DNA of 64,000 bases from Oscillospiraceae bacterium. GTDB lineage: Bacteria; Bacillota; Clostridia; Oscillospirales; Ruminococcaceae. Shown piece by piece: positions 43,712 to 53,429 of this stretch. The stretch covers positions 62,001 to 126,000 of the forward strand of contig JAGAKZ010000011.1 of the NCBI GenBank assembly GCA_017848115.1, read 5' to 3'. Each line of letters begins with the position of its first letter. The stretch's first letter is position 1. The notes beneath the pieces are model-generated. The model was not told the DNA's origin and did not search any database. It was given only the letters and a program-made list of their open reading frames with translations. The position numbers were made by a program, and so were the translations under genes.

Positions 43712-44845
43712 ATGTATACACTTATAAAGAAAAATTCAAAAGCAAGACGCGGAAAATTTGAAACGGTACACGGAACATTTCAGACACCATGCTTTATGAA
43801 TGTAGGAACTGCCGCAGCAATAAAAGGCGGTATCTCATCAATAGATCTTTCAGAAAATCTCAAGTGTCAGGTAGAACTCTGCAACACATACCACCTGCAC
43901 CTTCGCCCGGGTGACCACATTATAAAGGAAATGGGCGGACTTCATAAATTTATGAACTGGAATAAACCTATACTTACAGACAGTGGCGGTTTTCAGGTGT
44001 TTTCACTTTCAAAACTCCGCAAAATAAAAGAAGAAGGCGTATACTTCAACTCCCATATCGATGGAAAAAAAATATTTATGGGCCCTGAAGAAAGTATGCA
44101 GATCCAGTCAAATCTTGGTTCTACTATTGCCATGGCTTTTGATGAGTGCGTTGAAAATCCTGCTACTTATGAATATTCTGAAGCCTCATGCGAACGTACA
44201 ACAAGATGGCTTGTAAGATGTAAAGCTGAAATGGAGCGACTCAATTCACTCCCTGATACTATAAATAAAAATCAGTTGCTTTTCGGAATAAATCAGGGCT
44301 GTACATTTGCTGATCTGAGAGTAAAGCATATGAAACAGATACGTGAGCTTGACCTTGACGGTTACGCTATAGGCGGACTTGCTGTCGGAGAAAGTACTGA
44401 AGATATGTACCGCATAATCGATGCTGTCGAACCGCATATGCCTGTAGATAAGCCACGTTACCTCATGGGCGTAGGAACTCCTTCAAATATAATAGAAGCA
44501 GTTGCAAGAGGAATAGATATGTTTGACTGCGTTATGCCAAGCCGAAACGCACGACACGCAACTGTATTCACATGGAGCGGTATAATGCACCTAACAAACA
44601 AATGTTATGAAACCGATCCACGACCTATTGATGAAAAATGCGACTGCCCTGTATGTCGTGATTTTTCAAGAGCATATATCCGTCATCTCTTCAAAGCACA
44701 GGAAATGCTTGCAGGAAGACTGGCTGTAATGCACAATCTTTATTTTTATAACACACTTACAGAAAAAATAAGAGAAGCCATAGACAATGATAATTTTGAT
44801 GAGTTCAGAAACAAATATTCCGAACTTCTTGCTAAGAGGATATGA
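43712..44845 (+). CDS. tgt: tRNA-guanine transglycosylase
   Basis: The 377-residue TIM-barrel enzyme has LTDSGGFQVFSL with the catalytic Asp region, GGLAVGES, VMPSRNARHA, and the zinc-binding Cys cluster near the C-terminus (CDCPVC with a later His). It replaces guanine-34 of tRNAs with GUN anticodons by preQ1. It has an AAAGGAAAA ribosome site and lies between queA and the penicillin-binding protein gene. Confidence 0.96.
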   Translation: MYTLIKKNSKARRGKFETVHGTFQTPCFMNVGTAAAIKGGISSIDLSENLKCQVELCNTYHLHLRPGDHIIKEMGGLHKFMNWNKPILTDSGGFQVFSLSKLRKIKEEGVYFNSHIDGKKIFMGPEESMQIQSNLGSTIAMAFDECVENPATYEYSEASCERTTRWLVRCKAEMERLNSLPDTINKNQLLFGINQGCTFADLRVKHMKQIRELDLDGYAIGGLAVGESTEDMYRIIDAVEPHMPVDKPRYLMGVGTPSNIIEAVARGIDMFDCVMPSRNARHATVFTWSGIMHLTNKCYETDPRPIDEKCDCPVCRDFSRAYIRHLFKAQEMLAGRLAVMHNLYFYNTLTEKIREAIDNDNFDEFRNKYSELLAKRI

Positions 44846-44890
44846 TACAATTTTTCATTCTTATTAATTTGAAAGGTTAAGAAAACGATT

Positions 44891-47299
44891 ATGAATAAAA
44901 AATTCTTTTCACGTTTTTTTTCTAATGAGCAAAGGAAAAAAGAATGGCTGTACAATTTTTACAAAGGTCAGAAACCACCGGAAAACAAAATACTCAAAAA
45001 CCTGTTTATATTCTACAGAGTTTCCGGAAAAATCATATCTGTATTAACCACTGCACTTGTTTCATTACTTCTCATATTTACATTGACCTGCACTATAGTC
45101 GGAACAGTAACAATAGTATATATATTGTCATTTACGAATGATGTAAAAGAACTTACACTCACCGAACCATCTCAACTCTTTTCAACATACATATATACTA
45201 CAGATTCGGAAACCGGCGAACATGAACTTGTTTACAGAAAAACACCGTCTGACAGAAATATACGTATAAAAAAAGAAATTGACGATCTTCCCGATTATGT
45301 AAAATACGCCTTTGTCTGTGTCGAAGACGAAAGATTTTACTCTCATGATGGTGTTGACTACAAAAGAACCGCAGCTGCCGTTGCAAATCTCTTCTTGTCC
45401 TCACTAAATCTGAGCGATTCATATTTCGGCGGTTCAACAATAACGCAGCAGCTTATAAAAAACGTTACAGGTGACAATGAAGATACCTGGGACAGAAAAA
45501 TGCGTGAGATCTTCACTGCAATGAAACTTGAAAAAAGATATACCAAAGACGAGATACTCGAAGCATATCTCAATGAAATATATTTCGACCAGATAGACGG
45601 CTACAATATGTATGGTATAGAAGCGGCCTCTATAGGATACTTTGGCAAAACTTCCTCAGAACTTACTATAGCAGAAGCAGCTGCTCTTGCTGCTATTCCC
45701 AAAAGTCCAAACTACTACAACATATCAAAAAATTACGAAAATAACCATGAACGAAAATTATATTGTCTGATGAAAATGTTTGAACTTGGAATAATTTCCG
45801 CAGAAGAGTATGAACAAGCCTCAAATGAAAAAATTCTTGTTACTTCTATGGACGAGTTTCATCAGAAATATCAGGACTACAGAAAGTTTTTCGATGAAAC
45901 TGATTTTGAAAATCCTGATATAAACTCTGATACTGTCGATCTCGCTATCATGGAATTTACAGACTATCTCATGGAAAAGCACAATCTGACATCCAGACAG
46001 GCCGCAATAAATATGTTCAACAACGGCGGATACACACTGTATCTCTCAGTTAATAACGACATACAATCGCTTCTTGAAAGAAGATATGCTGACTGGTACA
46101 ACTACTTTCCACAGGAAACTACAGATTCGGGTGAAAAAGTACAATCAGCTTTTACTGTAATGGATTATGAAGGACATATACTTGGTCTTATAGGCCGAAT
46201 AGGCGACAAGCCGGAAAGTCTTTGCTGGAACAACGCATACAGTGCTCACAGACAGTGTGGTTCCACAATAAAACCTGTTTCAACATATGGTTATGCCCTT
46301 GAATATGACTACATAACATGGTCAAAAATGTTTCAGGACTCGCCTATTCCTGCGGGAGTTGCTTCTGAAGATGTATGGCCTCAGAACTATGACGGTGATC
46401 CAACAGGTAAAACATTTCCTGTAAACTATTTCCTGAAACGTTCTATAAACACACTACCGGCTCAGATATGCTACAATATAGGGATCGATACCATTTTCAA
46501 ATTTACAACTGAAAAATTTCATCTTGATCTTGATCCGATACACGACAGAACATATTCTGCTCTTGCAGTAGGTGGTACATTTGAAGGTCCAACACTCTTA
46601 AATCTTACAAACTCATATATTCCTTACGGAAACGGTGGTAAGTACTATAAAGCGAGCATAATTGCAAAAGCTGTGGATTCCCACACAGGTGAAATTATAA
46701 TTGATAATGAAAATCGTGAAGGTGAACGCGCTGTAAGCGAAGAAACTGCATATGTTATGAATAAACTTCTGCAAAATAACGTAATCGGTCAGAATGGTAC
46801 AGGTGGTCGTGCAAAACTTGATAATAAAGAAATCGGCGGAAAAACAGGGACATCTGAAAACTGGCGTGATATCGCATTTATAGGGCTTACCCCGGATTTT
46901 GTATCAGGTGTATGGATAGGATACGAAAATGGCACAAATCCTGAAGCAATAGAAAACGCAAACTCCGCAGGTATATGGTACAACATATTTGGAGAATTTG
47001 CAGATTCATATGAATCTAAAGCAGCTTTTCCGGAATGTAAAACTGTTATATATCACAAATATTGTTCTGAAACAGGATTACTTGCAACTGAGTACTGTCC
47101 TTCTACAGAATCAGGTTATTACAAATCTTCAAACTGCGCTTACTGCAACGAACATAAGCAAGTTCAGAAAACTGAAAACAAGAAAGACAACAAAAAAAAT
47201 GAAACAAAAAAAGAAACTACTGTAACTACTGCACCTGTAAATTCATATACACAGCAGACGACAGTTTCAACCAAAAAACAAAATCCGACTCATGAATAA
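44891..47299 (+). CDS. Class A penicillin-binding protein (transglycosylase/transpeptidase)
   Basis: The 802-residue protein has a cytoplasmic basic tail and a membrane helix (about 55-80). A GT51 transglycosylase follows (VEDERFYSHDGVD with the catalytic Glu, GGSTITQQLIKN, EAYLNEIYF). The transpeptidase has SxxK in CGSTIKP, SxN in RSIN and KTG in GGKTGTSENW. The C-terminal tail has paired cysteines and a Lys/Thr-rich end. It builds and cross-links peptidoglycan. It lies 45 bases after tgt and 17 bases before the methyltransferase gene, so co-transcription is likely. Confidence 0.94.
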   Translation: MNKKFFSRFFSNEQRKKEWLYNFYKGQKPPENKILKNLFIFYRVSGKIISVLTTALVSLLLIFTLTCTIVGTVTIVYILSFTNDVKELTLTEPSQLFSTYIYTTDSETGEHELVYRKTPSDRNIRIKKEIDDLPDYVKYAFVCVEDERFYSHDGVDYKRTAAAVANLFLSSLNLSDSYFGGSTITQQLIKNVTGDNEDTWDRKMREIFTAMKLEKRYTKDEILEAYLNEIYFDQIDGYNMYGIEAASIGYFGKTSSELTIAEAAALAAIPKSPNYYNISKNYENNHERKLYCLMKMFELGIISAEEYEQASNEKILVTSMDEFHQKYQDYRKFFDETDFENPDINSDTVDLAIMEFTDYLMEKHNLTSRQAAINMFNNGGYTLYLSVNNDIQSLLERRYADWYNYFPQETTDSGEKVQSAFTVMDYEGHILGLIGRIGDKPESLCWNNAYSAHRQCGSTIKPVSTYGYALEYDYITWSKMFQDSPIPAGVASEDVWPQNYDGDPTGKTFPVNYFLKRSINTLPAQICYNIGIDTIFKFTTEKFHLDLDPIHDRTYSALAVGGTFEGPTLLNLTNSYIPYGNGGKYYKASIIAKAVDSHTGEIIIDNENREGERAVSEETAYVMNKLLQNNVIGQNGTGGRAKLDNKEIGGKTGTSENWRDIAFIGLTPDFVSGVWIGYENGTNPEAIENANSAGIWYNIFGEFADSYESKAAFPECKTVIYHKYCSETGLLATEYCPSTESGYYKSSNCAYCNEHKQVQKTENKKDNKKNETKKETTVTTAPVNSYTQQTTVSTKKQNPTHE

Positions 47300-47316
47300 T
47301 TTAAGGAAGTGCTTAC

Positions 47317-48432
47317 TTGGAAAATTTAAAAATAGTATGCCCGTGTCACTTCGGGCTTGAAAGCGTTCTTTCTTTTGAAGCGAAAAAAATCGAAGGACGA
47401 AATGTAACAGCCGATAATGGCCGTGTCATATTTGAAGGTGGATTTGAACATATCGCAAGGGCTAATATATGTCTTTCAACTGCTGAAAGAGTTCTGATAC
47501 AACTTGCGGAATTCAAAGCACTTTCGTTTGAAGATCTCTTTGAAGGTGTAAAAAATATTCCTCTTGAAAATTTTATAGGAAAAACAGATGCTTTCCCTGT
47601 AAAAGGTTATTCACTCAATTCTAAACTTAAAAGTATTCCTGACTGCCAGTCGATAATAAAAAAGGCTGCTGTTGAAAGACTAAAATCCAAATACGGCGTG
47701 AATTGGTTAGAAGAAAGCAGCTCGGTTCACCAGATACAGTTTGGAATTATGAAAGACATTGTAACGATTTATCTCGATACAAGCGGGATTGGTCTCCATA
47801 AAAGAGGTTATCGCCGCAACTCCAATCTTGCTCCTATAAAAGAAACTCTGGCAGCCGGTATAATTGATCTTGCTCATGTACGTGAAAACAGTTTTGTCTG
47901 TGATCCTTTCTGTGGAAGTGGAACATTCCTCATTGAATCTGCATATAAGGCTCTCAATATAGCACCAGGCCTCAACAGAAGGTTTTCTGCCGAAAAATGG
48001 GATATAATAGATAAAAATATATGGTCCGAGGAACGCAAACGTGCCATATCACTTGTAAAGAAAAATACGGATTTTCATGCTCAGGGTTTTGATAATGACA
48101 ACGAGTGCATTATACTTTCAAACGACAATATAAAAAAGGCAGGTATAACATCAAAAGTATCTGCTCAAAATGCTGACATACGTGATTTTAGCAATATTGA
48201 AAATGCAATTGTTATATGCAATCCGCCTTACGGCGAAAGAATGCTTGAACTACGAGAAGCTGAAGAACTTTACAAGATAATGGGAAGAAAATTTGTAAAA
48301 GGAAATGGAAATACGTACTATATCATATCTCCTCATGAAGAATTTGAAAAGTTTTTTGGTAGACCTGCTGACAAACGCAGAAAACTTTACAATGGAATGA
48401 TAAAGTGTCAGCTCTTTATGTACTTTAAATAA
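47317..48432 (+). CDS. THUMP-domain class I SAM-dependent rRNA methyltransferase (RlmL/YpsC type)
   Basis: The 371-residue protein starts at TTG (AAGGAAG site, nine-base spacing). It has an N-terminal ferredoxin-like plus THUMP region (about 1-160, KRGYRRNSNLAPIKETLAA at its end), SAM motif I in VCDPFCGSGTFLIES and the catalytic NPPYGERM motif IV of N2-guanine methyltransferases. The family methylates 23S rRNA guanine. The gene closes the queA operon and is followed by a strong terminator. Confidence 0.92.
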   Translation: MENLKIVCPCHFGLESVLSFEAKKIEGRNVTADNGRVIFEGGFEHIARANICLSTAERVLIQLAEFKALSFEDLFEGVKNIPLENFIGKTDAFPVKGYSLNSKLKSIPDCQSIIKKAAVERLKSKYGVNWLEESSSVHQIQFGIMKDIVTIYLDTSGIGLHKRGYRRNSNLAPIKETLAAGIIDLAHVRENSFVCDPFCGSGTFLIESAYKALNIAPGLNRRFSAEKWDIIDKNIWSEERKRAISLVKKNTDFHAQGFDNDNECIILSNDNIKKAGITSKVSAQNADIRDFSNIENAIVICNPPYGERMLELREAEELYKIMGRKFVKGNGNTYYIISPHEEFEKFFGRPADKRRKLYNGMIKCQLFMYFK

Positions 48433-48437
48433 TTATT

Positions 48438-48482
48438 AATCTGTAACACATATTATTTATTTTATGTGTTACAGATTTTTTA
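48438..48482 (+). terminator. Terminator of the queA-tgt-PBP-methyltransferase operon
   Basis: AATCTGTAACACA pairs with TGTGTTACAGATT (13 pairs) around an AT loop and is followed by a T run. Confidence 0.9.
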
Positions 48483-48505
48483 TGTATATTCTACACAAAA
48501 AAGTA

Positions 48506-48534
48506 TTGTAATCAACAGCTTTATATGTTATAAT
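48506..48534 (+). promoter_or_regulatory. Promoter of the GGDEF gene
   Basis: TTGTAA (48506-48511), 17 bases, TATAAT (48529-48534) with TG one base before the -10. Confidence 0.7.
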
Positions 48535-48570
48535 TAGTATATCTATTAAATACGCACAGGAGAAAAAATT

Positions 48571-50886
48571 ATGGGAAAGAAAAAACTCAACGTCGGTCTG
48601 TATGTAAGTACACTTAACGATGAATCTGTAGGAAGATTTTGTAGAGGAGCAGTAGCAGCATCTTCTGATGTAAACGCAAATCTTATAATATTCCCCGGTA
48701 TGCATCTGAACGCATACTTCAATGATATATTGCATACGCCGTATTTCTTTCAATACAATACTATATACGAACTTGGAAACAATCAAAATCTTGATGTTCT
48801 GATAGTTATGACCGGAAATATCGGAAACACTTTAAATTCTGATGAAATTAATGCTTTTCTTAAAAAATACAAAAATATACCTATTATAACCATATCGACC
48901 GAACACGAAGATTATAGTTGTATAAAATTCGATAATGTAACAGGATTAAAGAAAGCTATAAATCATCTCATACACTCTCACAATTGTCGAAAAATAGGAT
49001 TTGTAAGTGGTTCTCAGTTTAATCATGATGCTTCTGAACGACTTGAAACATACTGTAATACTTTACTCGAAAATAACCTGCCTATCGACCACAATCTCAT
49101 AATATACGGAAACTTTTCAGAATTTTGTGAATTTGAAGTAAATGAACTCATAAAAAACAACCCTGATATAGATGCTATATGCTTTGCAAATGACGAAATG
49201 GCTAAAGGCGGCTACAACGCACTTGTTGCAAGCAATTACAAAATTGGAAAAGATATAGCTGTTATAGGCTTTGATAATACACTTACAGCAATAAATCTTT
49301 ATCCTTCCCTTACGACTGTAGACGCAAGCTCTTTTGAACTTGGCTATCAGGCAGTAGAAACTGCATCGCAACTGATGGATTCAGATAAAATATTAAAAGT
49401 TACTGTTCCTACAAGACTTGTTGTAAGAAATTCTTGTGGATGTAAAAACACAACATTTGACAAATTAAGCTACCTTTTTTCTGACACAAAGATGAATAAA
49501 GAACAAATAGCATCATGTACAATTGACGACTACATGACATACCTTTTCGGTACACAAGAGTCACCCATATATCATAATTACTTTTCAGCAAGTGATTATA
49601 ATAAGACCAAAAACGCATTTGTGTCATTTTTTGAAACATTACTTGATTATGAGACTTCCAAAAAATCAAAACAATACAGAAAATCAATACAAAACGCTGT
49701 TTCTGAACTCATGGCAACTAAAATTCTGGCTGCTATGCCATATGATAAGGTATACAATATAATTGATGCGTTGTATTGTAAAATGTCATTTGAAAATATG
49801 TGCAATGATGATCTTGGACTAATATTCACACAGATTTATCGTGAAATATCTGCTTATAACAAAACTGCAGACCAGATTAATCTCATATCAACACATGAAA
49901 AAGATACAATAATAAATTCAATAATTAATGATGTTATAATAACCGAAGAATCAAACAACAAAGCTTTTTATCCGGTTATGAAAAGATTATCGCAGTTAGG
50001 CATAAAAAATACATATATGCTTCGTTTTGAAAAGACTATAAAAAACACAGGTGATACGCCCTGGACACCTCCTGAAAGATTATATCTGCACTTCGAACAG
50101 AAAAATGAAGATATAAAATACTATCAGTATCCTCCTATGATACAGCTAAACGAACTTTTCAATAATAAATATATATCTGATGCCCAGTCAGATTGCCTTG
50201 TAGTTGTACCGCTTTTTTCAAATGAAGATCTGTATGGTATACTGATATGTGATACCGAATGTGACTTGTATGAATATCTCAGCAAAGCCGCTCTTCAGAT
50301 AAGTACAGCACTAAAATACAACGAACTTCTAATAAACTGGCAAAATATGCTTGACTTTGAAAAAGAAAACAACAAAAACCTTGAAATAATGTCAAAACAC
50401 GATGAACTTACAGGCGTTTTCAATCGTCGCGGCTATTATGTAAACGCTCAAAACATTATTTCTTCTCCTGCAAACACAGGCAAAAATGCAATTGTTGTTT
50501 TTGCAGATATGGATAATCTGAAAATAGTAAACGACAAATTTGGACATGATGACGGTGACTATGCTATCAGGGCAATAGCAGGTATACTCCAGAACTCATT
50601 CCGTACCACTGATATCATAGGACGTATTGGTGGTGACGAGTTTGCTGTCTTTGCCCTGCTTGGCAATACTGACAATATAAATAACATACAGACACGTATC
50701 GCACTTACGATGGAAAAGTTCAACAAATCATGTGATAAACCATACTATGTAAACATGAGTGTAGGCATATACCCTTTCATATGCAATCCCGAAATAAAAT
50801 TAAGCGATATTATGGAGCACGCTGATGAACTGCTCTATATGCAAAAGAAAAATAAAAGAAAATCTGTTTTAAAAGAAGAAAACTAA
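48571..50886 (+). CDS. Diguanylate cyclase with LacI-type sugar-binding domain
   Basis: The 771-residue protein lacks a signal peptide and membrane helix. Residues about 5-290 resemble the ligand-binding domain of LacI/GalR regulators (CFANDEMAKGGYNAL, AVIGFDN, LTTVDASSFELG) but without the DNA-binding headpiece. A helical and GAF-like middle part (about 300-600) leads by a short coiled coil to a GGDEF domain with intact GGDEF (687-691) and an inhibitory I-site RTTD (678-681) exactly five residues upstream. It should make cyclic di-GMP with product inhibition, gated by a cytoplasmic small molecule, possibly a sugar. It has its own promoter and terminator. Confidence 0.88.
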   Translation: MGKKKLNVGLYVSTLNDESVGRFCRGAVAASSDVNANLIIFPGMHLNAYFNDILHTPYFFQYNTIYELGNNQNLDVLIVMTGNIGNTLNSDEINAFLKKYKNIPIITISTEHEDYSCIKFDNVTGLKKAINHLIHSHNCRKIGFVSGSQFNHDASERLETYCNTLLENNLPIDHNLIIYGNFSEFCEFEVNELIKNNPDIDAICFANDEMAKGGYNALVASNYKIGKDIAVIGFDNTLTAINLYPSLTTVDASSFELGYQAVETASQLMDSDKILKVTVPTRLVVRNSCGCKNTTFDKLSYLFSDTKMNKEQIASCTIDDYMTYLFGTQESPIYHNYFSASDYNKTKNAFVSFFETLLDYETSKKSKQYRKSIQNAVSELMATKILAAMPYDKVYNIIDALYCKMSFENMCNDDLGLIFTQIYREISAYNKTADQINLISTHEKDTIINSIINDVIITEESNNKAFYPVMKRLSQLGIKNTYMLRFEKTIKNTGDTPWTPPERLYLHFEQKNEDIKYYQYPPMIQLNELFNNKYISDAQSDCLVVVPLFSNEDLYGILICDTECDLYEYLSKAALQISTALKYNELLINWQNMLDFEKENNKNLEIMSKHDELTGVFNRRGYYVNAQNIISSPANTGKNAIVVFADMDNLKIVNDKFGHDDGDYAIRAIAGILQNSFRTTDIIGRIGGDEFAVFALLGNTDNINNIQTRIALTMEKFNKSCDKPYYVNMSVGIYPFICNPEIKLSDIMEHADELLYMQKKNKRKSVLKEEN

Positions 50887-50901
50887 AAATCGAAGCATTA
50901 A

Positions 50902-50935
50902 AATGGCGGAATCTAAAAGATTCCGCCATTACTAT
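50902..50935 (+). terminator. Bidirectional terminator between the GGDEF and PilT-like genes
   Basis: AATGGCGGAATCT, loop AAA, AGATTCCGCCATT: 13 pairs. The T tract after it is weak, but the convergent position fits. Confidence 0.75.
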
Positions 50936-50942
50936 TTATGTG

Positions 50943-52013
50943 CTATCTAAGATAATGCATAAGATCTGTTCTGTCAGGTGAATATTTTATTGCAGTTTCT
51001 TTTGATATGATACCACCACTGCAAAGCTTGACAAGTATACTGTTAAAGGTGTGCATCCCTATCATTCCGCCTGCCTGCATTATATCATTTACCTTACCTT
51101 TTTTATCTGTGCGAAGAACCTCAACTATTTCATCTGTTGAAATCATTATCTCATTTATAAGAATAGTTTCTGACTTTTCAGTAGCAGGTACAAGTTTTTG
51201 GGTAACTATAGACCTTAAAACATTTGAAAGTCTCATTCGAAAACGTTCACGCCTCTCATGAGGACAAAGCTCATCTATTGCATCAAGAGTCTGAAGTACA
51301 CTACCGGAGTTAAGACATGCTATTACTGAGATACCACTCTCGGCAGATGAAACTATCGCATTAAGCGTTTCAAAATCACTTACATCAGAAATAAATATTA
51401 TATCTGTGTCTTCTATTGCGGCAAATCTGCAAACATCACTGAAACTTTCAGAATCGCTGCCTATCTGTCTCTGGTGAACAGTTGAACGTCCATTTTTGAA
51501 AACATACTCAACAGGGTCTTCACCTGTTATAACATGGAGCGGATAGTTATCGATTACATACTGCAGTATTACAGATGCAGAAGTAGTCTTTCCGCTACCT
51601 GCAGGTCCCGTGATAAATGTTATCCCTCCCGGTATCACTATGTTGTTTATGACAGCTTCAGGAATATTCAGTGACTCCATTGAAGGCAACACATCAGGCA
51701 GGAGTCTGATGGATGCAGCGATTTGATCAGCCTGTCTGAATATACTTACTCTCTGTCTGTAAACATCAGGTACAGGAGTTTCGAAGGTAGAAATAAGATC
51801 AGTGCGTTCTTTTATCAGATTATCCCCGTCCTCGTTTAACATAGACAATATCATTTTTCTTATTTCATCATTTGTTGCTTCAAAGTTGGTTTTTATAAGT
51901 TCGCCTCTACGTCTTAACATCGCAGGACTGTTCATGGAAATATGTATATCCGTACAGTTCATCTGCCTTGCAAATCCGATAAGATTAATCATTTTTTCAT
52001 CTTTTATCGTCAT
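50943..52013 (-). CDS. PilT-like secretion/retraction ATPase with altered catalytic motifs
   Basis: The 356-residue protein follows PilT over its length: N-terminal PAS-like domain, Walker A GPAGSGKTT (136-144), Asp box ITGEDPVEY (162-170), HQRQIGSDSESF, and the C-terminal IMQAGGMIGMHTFNSIL segment. The Walker B region reads DIIFISDVSDFET (204-216), where PilT has G-E-M-R, so the catalytic Glu is Asp-210 and the Arg is Ser-212. The His box reads SGISVIACLNSGS, without either histidine. It may be a weak or inactive ATPase, or a regulator. AAGGA favours ATG 52013. No pilus genes are in the window. Confidence 0.82.
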   Translation of the reverse strand: MTIKDEKMINLIGFARQMNCTDIHISMNSPAMLRRRGELIKTNFEATNDEIRKMILSMLNEDGDNLIKERTDLISTFETPVPDVYRQRVSIFRQADQIAASIRLLPDVLPSMESLNIPEAVINNIVIPGGITFITGPAGSGKTTSASVILQYVIDNYPLHVITGEDPVEYVFKNGRSTVHQRQIGSDSESFSDVCRFAAIEDTDIIFISDVSDFETLNAIVSSAESGISVIACLNSGSVLQTLDAIDELCPHERRERFRMRLSNVLRSIVTQKLVPATEKSETILINEIMISTDEIVEVLRTDKKGKVNDIMQAGGMIGMHTFNSILVKLCSGGIISKETAIKYSPDRTDLMHYLR

Positions 52014-52128
52014 TCTTCTCATTCCTTAAAAAAATATTATTCACGATTGGTACATACAATATAAGTATATCATTTATACCTCTCACAAGTCAATATTTTT
52101 GATGAACTAATTTCTTTTTTTATTTATA

Positions 52129-52158
52129 TTGACATTTTACCTTAAAATAATATATAAT
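52129..52158 (+). promoter_or_regulatory. Promoter of the zinc-ribbon/SH3 gene
   Basis: TTGACA (52129-52134), 18 bases, TATAAT (52153-52158). Confidence 0.7.
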
Positions 52159-52210
52159 TAAATAGATAATTCTTTTATAAAAAAATAAATTTAAAAATAG
52201 GTGAAATAAA

Positions 52211-53206
52211 ATGAAAAGAACTTGTAAAAATTGCGGTGCGAAGCTCCCAAGAAAATCAGATATATGTAAGAAGTGCGGCGAAGAATACGAATATATATCA
52301 CTTGATCCTGAAACAGCAAAGCTCATAGAAGTAGAAAAACCATCGAGTATGATTCATGTATGCATTATGATACTTGCGTCAATAATATTCATTTTCTCAC
52401 TTCTTCTCATATATCTGTCACTTTCAGGAAAAAACGATACTGAAAAACTCTCAAGTGCACCTGTTGTTCAGTCATCAATCCCTGATACTTCCTCTGATAG
52501 TCAGGTTGAAGAAGTGTCGAACTATTATGCCATAGATTTTATAGGACAAACACTCGGCGAGGTGAAAGAAACTATCGGCGAACAATATTCAATAAAGCTC
52601 TCTGATATGACACAGATCGTATATATCGACTATCCTATTACCCTCTTTACCACAGACAAAACTCCTACTGACGACTCTGTTATCTGCAAAGTTATCGTAA
52701 CAGAATCCGGAAAGGTTACCTCCCAGATATCCGCTGATAATACCTATACAGAACTTGTAAGTATACTCAATCTTGCAAAGCCTGCTCCTGAGCTTAATGA
52801 AGAGGATTCTTACTACTACGCATACAGAGCACTTGCAAATGACAACTATCAGGTAAAGGTTTCTTTCAAATTTGGTTTTGATACTACAGATCAGCCTCCT
52901 GTTGAAGTAATCCTCGAATGTGAGGAACTTACAGCCGCAAAACTTTATGGAACAGTTTCGGGACTTGATGAAGGAAGTTCTCTTAATGTACGTACAGAAC
53001 CTTTGTATGCTGCAGAAGCACTTACACAGATTTATGAAAATGACGTTGTAGAAATTCTCGAAGAATACACCTCCGAAGACGGTGTAAAATGGTATAAGAT
53101 TTCAGTAAATGATGTTACAGGATACTCTGTTGCCGAGTTTATAGCTATCGACAACGATTCAGATGAAAACAACACATCAGACGAAAGTTCCACAGAAAAC
53201 GAATAA
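52211..53206 (+). CDS. Zinc-ribbon membrane protein with PASTA-like and SH3 extracytoplasmic domains
   Basis: The 331-residue protein begins with a C-x2-C...C-x2-C zinc ribbon (Cys 5, 8, 19 and 22). It has one membrane helix (about 49-75), an acidic linker, a PASTA-like segment (IGQTLGEVKETIG, about 113-126) and a C-terminal bacterial SH3 domain (about 255-315, SSLNVRTEP, KWYKISVNDVTGYSVAEF) followed by an acidic Ser-rich tail. It probably connects a cytoplasmic zinc ribbon to cell-wall binding. The function is unknown. It is a single gene between promoter and terminator. Confidence 0.8.
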   Translation: MKRTCKNCGAKLPRKSDICKKCGEEYEYISLDPETAKLIEVEKPSSMIHVCIMILASIIFIFSLLLIYLSLSGKNDTEKLSSAPVVQSSIPDTSSDSQVEEVSNYYAIDFIGQTLGEVKETIGEQYSIKLSDMTQIVYIDYPITLFTTDKTPTDDSVICKVIVTESGKVTSQISADNTYTELVSILNLAKPAPELNEEDSYYYAYRALANDNYQVKVSFKFGFDTTDQPPVEVILECEELTAAKLYGTVSGLDEGSSLNVRTEPLYAAEALTQIYENDVVEILEEYTSEDGVKWYKISVNDVTGYSVAEFIAIDNDSDENNTSDESSTENE

Positions 53207-53226
53207 AACGAATAATAAAAATTCTG

Positions 53227-53264
53227 ATAAGAGTGACGGTTTATCACCGCACTCTTATTTTTTA
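53227..53264 (+). terminator. Terminator of the zinc-ribbon/SH3 gene
   Basis: ATAAGAGTG pairs with CACTCTTAT, with an inner CGGT/ACCG, followed by a T run. Confidence 0.85.
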
Positions 53265-53294
53265 TCTTTTTTTAAAATATTTTCGTATTTTTTG

Positions 53295-53312
53295 TTGTGA
53301 ATTAATTGACAA
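53295..53312. promoter_or_regulatory. Candidate Rex operator
   Basis: TTGTGAA-TTAA-TTGACAA matches the Rex consensus TTGTGAA-N4-TTCACAA in 13 of 14 fixed positions. It covers the -35 box of the acn promoter, so Rex bound here would block transcription. rex itself is the third gene downstream. Confidence 0.65.
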
Positions 53313-53335
53313 CACCCCATATATAGTGGTACAAT
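53306..53335 (+). promoter_or_regulatory. Promoter of acn-icd(-rex)
   Basis: TTGACA (53306-53311), 18 bases ending TGG, TACAAT (53330-53335) with an extended -10. The leader is about 85-90 bases. Confidence 0.7.
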
Positions 53336-53429
53336 AATAAGTAGCTGTATTTCTTTTTGAAGAAAGCGTATAAAAAAATTTTACCGCAAAAAGTAATCTT
53401 ACTTCAAGCGGAGAAACGGAGTAATTTTA

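Noticed and set aside
50943-52013. Complete type IV pilus or competence locus
   Set aside because: No pilin, assembly platform or peptidase gene lies nearby; the PilT-like gene stands alone.
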